A stretch of DNA of 8,770 bases from positions 14,257 to 23,026 of the forward strand of contig KL571290.1 in the NCBI GenBank assembly GCA_000715855.1, written 5' to 3'. Every line of letters begins with the position of its first letter. Positions within the stretch are counted from its first letter, which is position 1. The translations under genes and the position numbers were made by a program. Origin of the DNA: Actinoplanes liguriensis. GTDB taxonomy: Bacteria; Actinomycetota; Actinomycetes; Mycobacteriales; Micromonosporaceae. The notes beneath the pieces are model-generated. The model was given only the letters and a program-made list of their open reading frames with translations, did not search any database and had not been told where the DNA came from. Shown in pieces: positions 1 to 5,583 of the stretch.

Positions 1-16
1 TGTGTATAAGAGACAG
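1..16. other. Residual Tn5/Nextera mosaic end (sequencing adapter)
   Basis: The first 16 bases, TGTGTATAAGAGACAG, are identical to the inner part of the 19-bp Tn5 mosaic end used in Nextera-type tagmentation libraries. Genomic sequence begins at base 17. The contig therefore begins with untrimmed adapter, and nothing upstream of base 17 should be read as biology. The same 16-mer recurs at 1963-1978. Confidence 0.95.
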
Positions 17-68
17 GCCGATGACGATGCGCGACCTGGACACCAGTGGGGATCGACGAGGAGTGCGT

Positions 69-851
69 GTGACCGACTCGGAGCCGAAAAAGATGCAACC
101 AGGGCATTGGTTGCTCATCGGTATCATCGCTCTGCTGGTCGTGGGTGTCGCCGCGGTCGTGGTGTCTCGCCGCGACCAGGACCCCGACGACAGGGCTGGC
201 GGGGTCACCACTCCTCCCGTGGCAAGCAGCTCGGCGGGTCCGGCCTGTGCCCCCAAGGTGGCCGAGACTGGTCTGACCAACCGGCGGGGTCTGGTCAACT
301 TCGGCATCGTCGTCACCAGCGACTGCCCCCAGGCCGCGGTCGCCAGCCGGCTAGACGTCGTCGCGATCGGCGCTGGCGGGACCGAGCTGAAAGGTGACCA
401 GGCGAAGGCCGGCATCCTGCTCCCGGCCGTGCTGCCCGGTCAGCGTGTCGGACTGGGCGGCATGCTGCTCGTCGACATCGACGCATCGGTCAAGAGCATC
501 CGGGTCAGCGTCGCGGACACCCAGAGCGCGCCATTGTCTGCGTTCTCGGCGTGGCCGGCCGTGCACGTCACCGACATCAAGCACCAGGGTCCCGATTCAT
601 CCGGTCATACCCAGGTCACCGGCACCCTGATCACCGAGCCGAGCACCGCGAAGCCGTGCAATCCGCGGTACTTCCTGCTGCTGCGCGACACCGCGGGCAC
701 CCTGATCTACGGCGTGGAGGGACTGGAGAAGAAGCCGTCCTTCGACGAACGACTGCCGACCGGTATCGACTGGTCCAAGACGGAGATCTCGGTCACGATG
801 GGCGCGCTGACGCTCGGCCCGGTCAACCCGGCGCGACTGACCTGCCAGTGA
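69..851 (+). CDS. Membrane-anchored extracytoplasmic protein of unknown function (type VII-like module)
   Basis: A 260-residue protein read from GTG at 69. This start is chosen because a GAGGAG ribosome site lies six bases upstream and it places the membrane segment close to the N-terminus. An in-frame ATG at 21 is possible but sits almost against the adapter. Residues 1-13 are polar and residues 14-32 form one hydrophobic helix (WLLIGIIALLVVGVAAVVV) followed by SRR. A Pro/Ser/Thr-rich linker then leads to a beta-rich outer region. Four cysteines at 60, 86, 197 and 259 could form two disulfides, which fits an exported domain. Residues 76-150 and 180-255 look like two similar beta-sandwich units, vaguely like FxLYD-type domains; that is inference. 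It sits 18 bp upstream of the EspC-like gene, so co-transcription is likely. I do not recognise a characterised homologue. Confidence 0.75.
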   Translation: MTDSEPKKMQPGHWLLIGIIALLVVGVAAVVVSRRDQDPDDRAGGVTTPPVASSSAGPACAPKVAETGLTNRRGLVNFGIVVTSDCPQAAVASRLDVVAIGAGGTELKGDQAKAGILLPAVLPGQRVGLGGMLLVDIDASVKSIRVSVADTQSAPLSAFSAWPAVHVTDIKHQGPDSSGHTQVTGTLITEPSTAKPCNPRYFLLLRDTAGTLIYGVEGLEKKPSFDERLPTGIDWSKTEISVTMGALTLGPVNPARLTCQ

Positions 852-869
852 TTGGCTGAGGGAGACAAC

Positions 870-1274
870 ATGTCTGAGACCGGATGGCGTCTCGCCGCCG
901 AACTGTCGGATCTCCGGATGATCGGTCAGGTCGACCTGCCTGCCATCTCCTATACGTATTCCGCACTGAACAACATGGTCGACGACACCGCGGGCAACGA
1001 CGCGGCCGCGTTCTCGTGGTCCGCCGGCGGGTGGAGCCAGGCATACGGCCCCTGGGCCGAACTGCGGAACGCGTACCAGGAGATCCTCGGCAAGATGTCC
1101 GAAAACATGGACCTGGCTGGCGGCGCCGTCCTCCGCATCGTGGACCGCTACGCGGCCACCGACGACGAGGCCGCCGCTTCGCTGCGGTCCGCTTGGGCGA
1201 ACACCACACCGCCGCTGCTGGACGGGGAGTACATCGTTCCGGGCCCGCATCCGGAGCCTCGGTACCGGGACTGA
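870..1274 (+). CDS. EspC/WXG100-like small helical protein, putative type VII secretion substrate
   Basis: A 134-residue protein starting at ATG 870, which has GAGGGAG five bases upstream. An in-frame TTG at 852 has no such site. The sequence is mainly alpha-helical, with a Trp/Gly-rich turn (residues 50-62, W50, GGW, PWAEL) between two helices. A YAATD motif follows at 94-98, next to DRY and an Ala-rich helix. YxxxD/E after a helical hairpin is the known C-terminal export signal of WXG100, EspC and PE family substrates of ESX/type VII systems. The last 25 residues are Pro-rich and probably unstructured. It lies between a membrane-anchored protein and a larger WXG-like protein, with 26 bp to the latter. 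The assignment rests on motif and context. It could instead be an intracellular partner or antitoxin-like chaperone of the next protein. Confidence 0.65.
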   Translation: MSETGWRLAAELSDLRMIGQVDLPAISYTYSALNNMVDDTAGNDAAAFSWSAGGWSQAYGPWAELRNAYQEILGKMSENMDLAGGAVLRIVDRYAATDDEAAASLRSAWANTTPPLLDGEYIVPGPHPEPRYRD

Positions 1275-1300
1275 TCTGACGGCGACCACGGGGAGGCGCT

Positions 1301-2371
1301 ATGACCACGGCGGGCTATCAGTACCACAGCATGGACGACCTGCAAAGGCTCGGCGAGAAGATCCGGGCCAAGGCCATCAAGGTGACAATGGCCCAGCAGG
1401 AGTCCTACGAGCAGGCGCAGCGGGAGGCCAACAACGACCAGACCCGCTACGAGACCGGGCAGCAGACCCGATCAGTGAACTACAACCCGCCCGACGGCGG
1501 CAGGGCCGACGACCACGGCAACCTGAGCGCGTACGTCCATGACGCCTACTCGCAACTCCCGCAGATGTTCACGCAGTTCGCCGTACCGGATCCCGCCACG
1601 ATGCAGCCGGCCATCGACACGTTTTACCAGACCGTCGTGACCCTGCAGCCCTCGTTGGAGATCAAGGCTGACGGCGCGAAACTCACCACGCCGATGCTTG
1701 TTAGCGGAGCGCCCGCGGTCGCGCCGGTGGAGAAGAGCATCGCCATCATGCACACCCACCTCAAAAACTGGGACGGGCATGCCGCCGACGCCTTTGAGGT
1801 CTACATCGCCGGACTCAACACCGCCTCCGGACTTCAGCAGCAGCTCGCGATCGATCTGGCCAACGGTCTGGAAGCGATGGCCGCCATCCGTGAGGCGATG
1901 CTGACCGACGTCTGGACAATCGGCAACCTGACCTACAAGGCCCTTGACCAGCTCGACGACTGTGTGTATAAGAGACAGGAGGTGGCGCGGCTGACTATCG
2001 TCGGCGCGCTCACCGCCGTTGCCTACGCCGCTACCGACGGAGTTGCCGCCGTCCTCGTGGAGTCGGTGCAGAGCGCGGCGACGATCATGAGTTCGATGGC
2101 AACGGTCAACCAGCCGGCGGAGCAGGACATCGAGGGTGCCACGGTGCCCCCAATCCTCGACAGCATGGCGACCGCCCTGAACCGGGTTCGCGCGGCCGTC
2201 GAGGAACAAGAACGGGTCGTGGCTCAGGCAATGACCAAGGTGTCGGAATCCCTGGAGCACAACCGGGAGCACGCCGTGCTGCGTGCTCCGTACGAGGTCA
2301 CGACCGCAGCAAGCCTGCCCGTGGCCGCCATCCGAGATCCAGGCAGCCGCTTCGGCTTCTATCCCGATTAG
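1301..2371 (+). CDS. WXG-like type VII secretion protein, reading frame carries an adapter scar
   Basis: A 356-residue ORF from ATG 1301, with GGGGAGG five bases upstream. Residues 10-60 form a polar, Gln/Glu-rich helix. Residues 98-220 hold a helical domain containing NWDGHAADAF (156-165), which matches the W-x-G-x-A-A-x-x-F pattern of WXG/ESX substrates. Residues 230-258 are hydrophobic (LTIVGALTAVAYAATDG) and residues 285-325 look like a coiled coil. Residues 221-226 (CVYKRQ) are encoded by the Tn5 mosaic end at 1963-1978, so this segment is not natural protein. True residues may have been replaced or lost there, and the two halves could even come from different places. The frame stays open across the junction, and both halves fit one long helical T7SS-type protein, so a damaged but single gene is the simplest reading. 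Predicted length and the central sequence are unreliable. Confidence 0.6.
   Translation: MTTAGYQYHSMDDLQRLGEKIRAKAIKVTMAQQESYEQAQREANNDQTRYETGQQTRSVNYNPPDGGRADDHGNLSAYVHDAYSQLPQMFTQFAVPDPATMQPAIDTFYQTVVTLQPSLEIKADGAKLTTPMLVSGAPAVAPVEKSIAIMHTHLKNWDGHAADAFEVYIAGLNTASGLQQQLAIDLANGLEAMAAIREAMLTDVWTIGNLTYKALDQLDDCVYKRQEVARLTIVGALTAVAYAATDGVAAVLVESVQSAATIMSSMATVNQPAEQDIEGATVPPILDSMATALNRVRAAVEEQERVVAQAMTKVSESLEHNREHAVLRAPYEVTTAASLPVAAIRDPGSRFGFYPD
1963..1978. other. Internal Tn5/Nextera mosaic end, chimeric or unclean assembly junction
   Basis: TGTGTATAAGAGACAG occurs here in the same orientation as at base 1. A 16-base exact match to the commercial transposon end inside a gene is not expected by chance. 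The three bases before it do not continue the adapter (CTG rather than AGA), which is what an assembler join through a partly trimmed adapter would give. I see no 9-bp duplication of flanking bases such as a real Tn5 insertion would leave. The join lies in frame within the 1301-2371 gene and produces the peptide VYKRQ, a typical translation of this adapter. Confidence 0.95.
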
Positions 2372-2391
2372 TTAGCTACCCGAACCACTCG

Positions 2392-2403
2392 TCGCAAGTG
2401 CGA
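2392..2403. repeat. Short palindrome between convergent genes
   Basis: TCGCA-AG-TGCGA is a perfect 5-bp inverted repeat with a 2-base centre. It lies in the 33-bp space between the end of the WXG-like gene and the end of the minus-strand 65-codon gene. The spacer is too short for a good hairpin loop and there is no T-tract, so it is a weak terminator candidate at best. Confidence 0.25.
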
Positions 2404-2404
2404 A

Positions 2405-2602
2405 TCAGTGCGCGGCGACCGAGTCCGGGCCGGTCCAATCTGGATCGTGCACGGAGATACTGGCTGCCTGGAAGAAGGTCCGCAATGTCGCAGCTAGCGC
2501 GTCTAGCTTGTCATCCTCGACAAAAGCGACGCCATAGTCGGCGATGCAGGCGGCCACGCCCTGCGCGACATTCCGGATCGAGTAGTCCGCTCTTAGGGGC
2601 AT
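2405..2602 (-). CDS. Small hypothetical protein (65 residues)
   Basis: Read from ATG at 2602 on the minus strand. AAAGGAGA at 2611-2618, eight bases upstream, is one of the best ribosome sites in the window. A longer in-frame ORF reaches back to 2683, but this site argues for the shorter form. The protein is acidic in the middle (VEDDKLD, 28-34), probably forms two helices (10-25 and 32-48), and ends in a polar tail rich in Asp, Pro and Ser. It has no signal peptide, membrane segment or cysteine pattern; its single cysteine is at 19. It is convergent with the WXG-like gene, and the gntR gene lies divergently 434 bp away. I do not recognise a family. The strong ribosome site and clean ORF support a real gene. 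Confidence 0.55.
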   Translation of the reverse strand: MPLRADYSIRNVAQGVAACIADYGVAFVEDDKLDALAATLRTFFQAASISVHDPDWTGPDSVAAH

Positions 2603-2695
2603 TGCGGTCCTCTCCTTTGAGTTGATCAAAAGTTTGAGTGGCCAGGTAGGTACACCCAGCCGGCGAGTTGGATGTACAGGCAAATTGCCGTTTTA

Positions 2696-2710
2696 CTTAC
2701 GTTTCGTAAG
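2696..2710. promoter_or_regulatory. Operator-like inverted repeat CTTACG-TTT-CGTAAG
   Basis: A perfect 6-bp inverted repeat with a 3-base centre lies in the less GC-rich part of the divergent region, about 95 bp upstream of the 65-codon gene and just before a weak promoter-like TTGACC. The 15-bp symmetric shape resembles operators bound by dimeric winged-helix or TetR-type regulators. The regulator is unknown; the adjacent GntR protein is a candidate, though the GT...AC half-sites usual for GntR are not obvious here. Confidence 0.35.
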
Positions 2711-2855
2711 CGCGATCTTTGACCGTGTCATGCAAGTAGCTATCGAGGCGGATCGTGAGCGCAGCTCTCAGGGACGGTGCTGCGTTACGTCGTGGCGTTG
2801 ATTGGCGCAACGGAGCCGGGATGCCTCCTTAGCGAACAGGCGACGTAGTTTGGTT

Positions 2856-2884
2856 CGGCCACAGGCGCAGGCGGCCTGTGGCCG
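2856..2884 (+). repeat. Strong hairpin, 11-bp perfect stem and 7-base loop
   Basis: CGGCCACAGGC (2856-2866) pairs exactly with GCCTGTGGCCG (2874-2884) around the loop GCAGGCG. Nine of the 11 pairs are G-C, so the RNA would be very stable on either strand. There is no T-tract after it on the plus strand, so it is not a classical intrinsic terminator. It lies about 150 bases upstream of gntR and may be an mRNA leader structure, a U-less actinobacterial terminator, or a protein-binding palindrome. Confidence 0.5.
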
Positions 2885-3036
2885 GCCACTCGAAGGATTG
2901 CGGACCGGGGAGTGGCGAACACAACCTAACCCAACCTTATGCATATGGCAACCGCTAGATGTACCAGCAGGCATCCTTGTGCTTGCGGCAGGAGTTCGTC
3001 ACATGGTCCACTGAAGGTGCGGACCAGGGAGAAGAC

Positions 3037-3270
3037 GTGGCGAAATCCAAGACGCAGTGGATCATCGACGACATCGGTGGTCAGATCGAATCAGGGCGAC
3101 TCAAACCAGGCGATCAACTGCCGAGCACGGCCGAGCTTCGAGCGCAGTACGGCGTATCGATCACTGTTGTACGCAATGCCGTCCAGTGGCTCAAGGCGAA
3201 GGGGCTCGTCGAGGGCTTGTCTGGCGTCGGCGTCTTCGTAGTCGAGCATGGTGAACGGCCGAAAGGCTAG
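3037..3270 (+). CDS. Solo GntR-type winged-helix transcriptional regulator
   Basis: A 77-residue protein from GTG 3037, with AGGGAGA ending about five bases upstream. An in-frame ATG at 2959 would add 26 residues that look non-coding. Almost the whole protein is a GntR DNA-binding domain. Residues 7-27 hold the first helix and the GRLKPGDQLPS turn. Helix-turn-helix residues 30-58 include STAELRAQYGVS and TVVRNAVQWLKAKGLV. The beta wing is GLSGVGVFV (60-68). The C-terminal effector and dimerisation domain of FadR, HutC or YtrA subfamilies is absent. Such single-domain GntR proteins are common in actinomycetes and probably act as small repressors; ligand and targets are unknown. A palindrome overlaps its stop codon and a 434-bp regulatory-looking region precedes it, so autoregulation is possible. 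Confidence 0.85.
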   Translation: MAKSKTQWIIDDIGGQIESGRLKPGDQLPSTAELRAQYGVSITVVRNAVQWLKAKGLVEGLSGVGVFVVEHGERPKG

Positions 3271-3280
3271 GTCAACCTAG
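3267..3280. promoter_or_regulatory. Palindrome CTAGGT-CA-ACCTAG over the gntR stop codon
   Basis: A perfect 6-bp inverted repeat with a 2-base centre includes the TAG stop of gntR. The inner GT-CA-AC has the GT...AC symmetry typical of GntR-family operators. It could be a binding site for the protein just encoded, governing the next transcript, but no second copy was seen upstream. Chance is not excluded. Confidence 0.3.
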
Positions 3281-3310
3281 TACCGGCCCTCGCCAGGAGA
3301 TGGACGGCCG

Positions 3311-3637
3311 ATGCAATTGGTCCTGCCGATGTCGATAAGGGCGAGCGACGGACTGTCCGGGCACTCGCCCAGTGCCGCGGCGCGGCTTCGCTCTGGTCGT
3401 CAACTCGCACTACAGCGGAAGCCGCCTCCACCGGAACGCTGGTCCCCCTACAAGGCGCAGGTTAGATGTCCGGTGCTTGCGGAAGTGCCCGCCTGGATGC
3501 GCCCGGCGGGCATGGGGTTGATCAGGGATGCTTCGATCGCTGCTTCTCGGGCGAGGAAGCCTGCGTCGGTCAGCCCGGCTCTTCGCATCGACTGGCTGGT
3601 GCTCTGTGGAGCTGCGGCGGTTGGATCGAAGGGTTGA
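3311..3637 (+). CDS. Doubtful ORF (108 codons) after gntR
   Basis: An ORF from ATG 3311, 40 bp after gntR, with AGGAGA at 3295-3300 ten bases upstream, a long but possible spacing. G/C is fairly common at third positions. The predicted protein is basic and Pro/Arg/Ser-rich at the start, with no domain I recognise. A minus-strand ORF at 3448-3663 covers much of the same DNA and overlaps the end of the prepilin peptidase gene, so at most one of them is real. The stretch 3271-3637 may equally be non-coding. No terminator with a T-tract was seen here, although gntR and the convergent peptidase gene both end nearby. Confidence 0.2.
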   Translation: MQLVLPMSIRASDGLSGHSPSAAARLRSGRQLALQRKPPPPERWSPYKAQVRCPVLAEVPAWMRPAGMGLIRDASIAASRARKPASVSPALRIDWLVLCGAAAVGSKG

Positions 3638-4351
3638 TTATCCTTGGAACCAGATAGCAACAAACCACCCTGCGAGTAGTGCTGGCCCGAAGGGCAATTT
3701 CAGCTGGCGATTACCGGTTCGGACCATAGCGACAATCGCAATGAAAGCTTGGATGAAAACTCCGGCTGCAAGGCCCACGCCGGCGGCCTCCACCTTTAGC
3801 CATCCGAGGGTAAAAGCAATCACCCCCATGAGGCTCACATCACCGAGCCCCATTTGTCCCGGCAGAACGAGCGCCAGGGCGAGCGCGAGAACGCTGACCG
3901 CGATCCCTAGCACGCTGGCCGCGAGTAACGAGTGAGTATGGCCACCAATCAGGCTTTCGGCCGTCAGCCCTATCGACGAGGACGCCCAGAGGCCAGCAGT
4001 CATCGCGGAAGGTAAGCGCTGGCACCTGACATCCACGAATGCGAGGGGTACGGCAACTACTGCAAAGACCCAAAATATGGGGAGCGCGTATGTCGCTGGC
4101 AGAAGAGCACATACGGCTCCTCCGGCGATTCCCGTCAGCGCGGATGTGCCCGCAACTGCCCAAATTGGCGCCGGCTGCCCTATCCACCATCGTGCCTCTA
4201 GCTTTGTAGGGCCGTGTAGAGGGGGCGGAGATACGAAGGCTGGCAGGAGGCCTGTGGATCTATCTGGGTAATTCGAGTACACGAGGCCTGTCATGGGAGG
4301 ACCCCCGGCGGCACCGAGTAACCCGCCCGCAACGGCGGCAACAATCTCCAC
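3638..4351 (-). CDS. Prepilin-type A24 peptidase (TadV/CpaA/PilD-like)
   Basis: A 237-residue polytopic membrane protein that would cleave the leader of type IV/Flp-type prepilins at the inner face of the membrane. The two catalytic aspartates of the A24 family are visible: D107 in VDVRCQRLP, and D171 in GLGD (168-171). The usual GxGDxK has Ser173 instead of Lys. FGPALLAG (221-228) is the conserved C-terminal FGP motif. About six or seven hydrophobic segments are seen (roughly 2-18, 62-85, 88-106, 115-132, 140-163, 172-200, 221-235). The N-terminal region lacks the CxxC pairs and methylase domain of bifunctional PilD, so it is probably cleavage-only. The start is GTG 4351, whose ribosome site is poor; the ATG at 4294 is an alternative but would lose the first hydrophobic segment. 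It follows the methyltransferase gene by 77 bp, and the Tad-like operon on the other strand is a likely supplier of substrates. Confidence 0.82.
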   Translation of the reverse strand: MEIVAAVAGGLLGAAGGPPMTGLVYSNYPDRSTGLLPAFVSPPPLHGPTKLEARWWIGQPAPIWAVAGTSALTGIAGGAVCALLPATYALPIFWVFAVVAVPLAFVDVRCQRLPSAMTAGLWASSSIGLTAESLIGGHTHSLLAASVLGIAVSVLALALALVLPGQMGLGDVSLMGVIAFTLGWLKVEAAGVGLAAGVFIQAFIAIVAMVRTGNRQLKLPFGPALLAGWFVAIWFQG

Positions 4352-4428
4352 CCTGGCGACCTATTGTTCGAGTCCGTCGGCGCTCGGACAGGCCACTACA
4401 AAAATCACAGGGTCGAGAAGTGACCTCG

Positions 4429-5583
4429 TCACGAGTTCATCACTCGTCCAACCGCTCCGTAGATGGCGACGTCTTCGCTGGCCGGCCGCGGCTGAGGTGC
4501 TTGCTCTGCCCACCACTGCGCGACTGACTGGATTCCGGGTGCGACGAGGTCCAGGCCCTGAAGGAGGCCCGCCAGTTCATCGCGTGATCGGGCGCGGAAA
4601 CGGCCATCTCGGTTGGGCGCCTCTACCTTGGAAAGCATGTCGGATGGCAGGTGGTCGAAGGTGGCGTGCGAAACCACGACCCAGCTGTCGGGTGGCAAGG
4701 CGTCGATGAGTGCGGTGGCAATACTCGTCGGGTCTTCGTCGTCGCGAATGAAGTGAAGGACTGCGACGAGGAGTAGACCCACAGGCTGGGACAAGTCCAG
4801 CGTGCTGCGCAACTGAGGGCTGTTGAGGATGCTGCCAGGATCCCGTAGGTCAGCATCGATGTAGGCGGTCTTCCCGCCGGGTGCACTCATGAGCAGTGCA
4901 CGGGCGTGGGAGAGGACGATCGGGTCGTTGTCCACATAGACGACTCGCGAGGCGGGGTTAATCGCCTGGGCGACTTCGTGGGTGTTTGGCGACGTAGGGA
5001 TACCGGTGCCGACGTCCAGAAACTGGGTGACGCCCTGAGTGGCCAGGAACTTCACGGCGCGCTGGAGGAAGCCCCGGTTTTCCAGCGCGGCGAGCCGGAC
5101 GGTTGGCATCACGGCTTCGATCTCGTGTGCTGACTCCCGATCCGCAGCGAAGTTGTCCTTGCCGCCGAGCAGATAGTCGTACCGCCGTGCGGGGTGCGGC
5201 ACGGTTGGATCTATCGCAGCAGCACGTGCCTGCAGCTCGTCCATCGACATTCCGAACCGCCGTTCTTCGGCTTGAACTTTGTCGGGGTTGGTAAGGCCTT
5301 CAAACTGGTCGACCAGCCGCAGGGTCGTCCGCCCCAGGTCGGTGAGGGCCCACGCTTTCCTGCGGGTGTTCGGTTGGGGCTGTTGCTCGATCAAATTCTT
5401 CAAGCGGAGTGTGCGCAGCTCCGTGCTAATGGTGCCGTCGCCGGGCGGGAAGCCTTTCAGCTTTGTCAATCTATCGCGGATATCGGCATATCGAGCGGGG
5501 CTGACGCTGAGAACACGCAGGATCGGCACGTGCCAGACGCGGGTGAGAGTCTCTTTGATCAGTTCTTGAAGAGCGATCATCAC
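4429..5583 (-). CDS. Winged-helix / SAM-dependent methyltransferase fusion (Methyltransf_19, DUF574)
   Basis: A 384-residue protein in two parts. Residues 1-92 look like an HxlR/MarR-type winged helix: VWHVPILRVLSVSPARYADI, then TISTELRTLRLKNLIEQQP as recognition helix and turn, then AWALTDLGRTTL as wing and last helix. Residues 128-384 are an actinobacterial S-adenosylmethionine methyltransferase of the DUF574 type. They contain RRYDYLLGGKDNFAADR (133-149), the SAM-binding LDVGTGIPTSPNTHEVA (189-205), the acidic VVYVDNDP (214-221), YIDADLRDP (241-249) and VLHFI (275-279). Usual family members are about 260-280 residues without the DNA-binding part. The substrate is unknown for the family. 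The start is ATG 5583, with a second ATG next to it and GTG just before; no clear ribosome site is seen. It may be transcribed with the peptidase gene downstream. The fusion suggests a regulator whose activity is coupled to SAM or methylation, which is inference. Confidence 0.85.
   Translation of the reverse strand: MMIALQELIKETLTRVWHVPILRVLSVSPARYADIRDRLTKLKGFPPGDGTISTELRTLRLKNLIEQQPQPNTRRKAWALTDLGRTTLRLVDQFEGLTNPDKVQAEERRFGMSMDELQARAAAIDPTVPHPARRYDYLLGGKDNFAADRESAHEIEAVMPTVRLAALENRGFLQRAVKFLATQGVTQFLDVGTGIPTSPNTHEVAQAINPASRVVYVDNDPIVLSHARALLMSAPGGKTAYIDADLRDPGSILNSPQLRSTLDLSQPVGLLLVAVLHFIRDDEDPTSIATALIDALPPDSWVVVSHATFDHLPSDMLSKVEAPNRDGRFRARSRDELAGLLQGLDLVAPGIQSVAQWWAEQAPQPRPASEDVAIYGAVGRVMNS

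Larger units (their letters stand above)
2603..3036. other. Divergent intergenic region (434 bp) between small gene and gntR
   Basis: No convincing gene. The two ORFs here, minus 2768-2974 and plus 2802-3014, overlap each other, lack good ribosome sites and have unconvincing composition. The stretch 2620-2760 is less GC-rich than its surroundings, as promoters often are in this kind of genome. It holds the inverted repeat at 2696-2710 and the hairpin at 2856-2884. A possible plus-strand promoter is TTGACC at 2719-2724 with TATCGA at 2741-2746, spacer 16. The -10 match is poor, so this is only a suggestion. If right, gntR mRNA would have a leader of about 280 bases containing the hairpin. Confidence 0.5.

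Noticed and set aside
2..397. Plus-strand ORF of 131 codons at the left edge
   Set aside because: It starts in the adapter, is very Arg/Gly/Pro-rich and overlaps the better supported membrane protein gene in another frame.
597..1308. Two minus-strand ORFs (597-1289 and 823-1308) opposite the first two genes
   Set aside because: Both overlap genes with good ribosome sites and have low-complexity Arg-rich translations.
1963..1978. A natural Tn5-like transposon end
   Set aside because: There is no transposase, partner end or 9-bp duplication. The match is to the engineered mosaic end, and the same sequence starts the contig.
1472..2272. Minus-strand ORF of 266 codons opposite the WXG-like gene
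   Set aside because: Rich in His, Arg and Gly, with no domain and no context; a GC-rich shadow of the plus-strand gene, and it also runs through the adapter.
2768..3014. Overlapping ORFs on both strands upstream of gntR
   Set aside because: No ribosome sites, no domains; their length is explained by GC-rich sequence and the hairpin.
3448..3663. Minus-strand ORF of 71 codons after the prepilin peptidase gene
   Set aside because: Starts at TTG, overlaps the peptidase gene end by 26 bases, has mixed third positions and no recognised domain.
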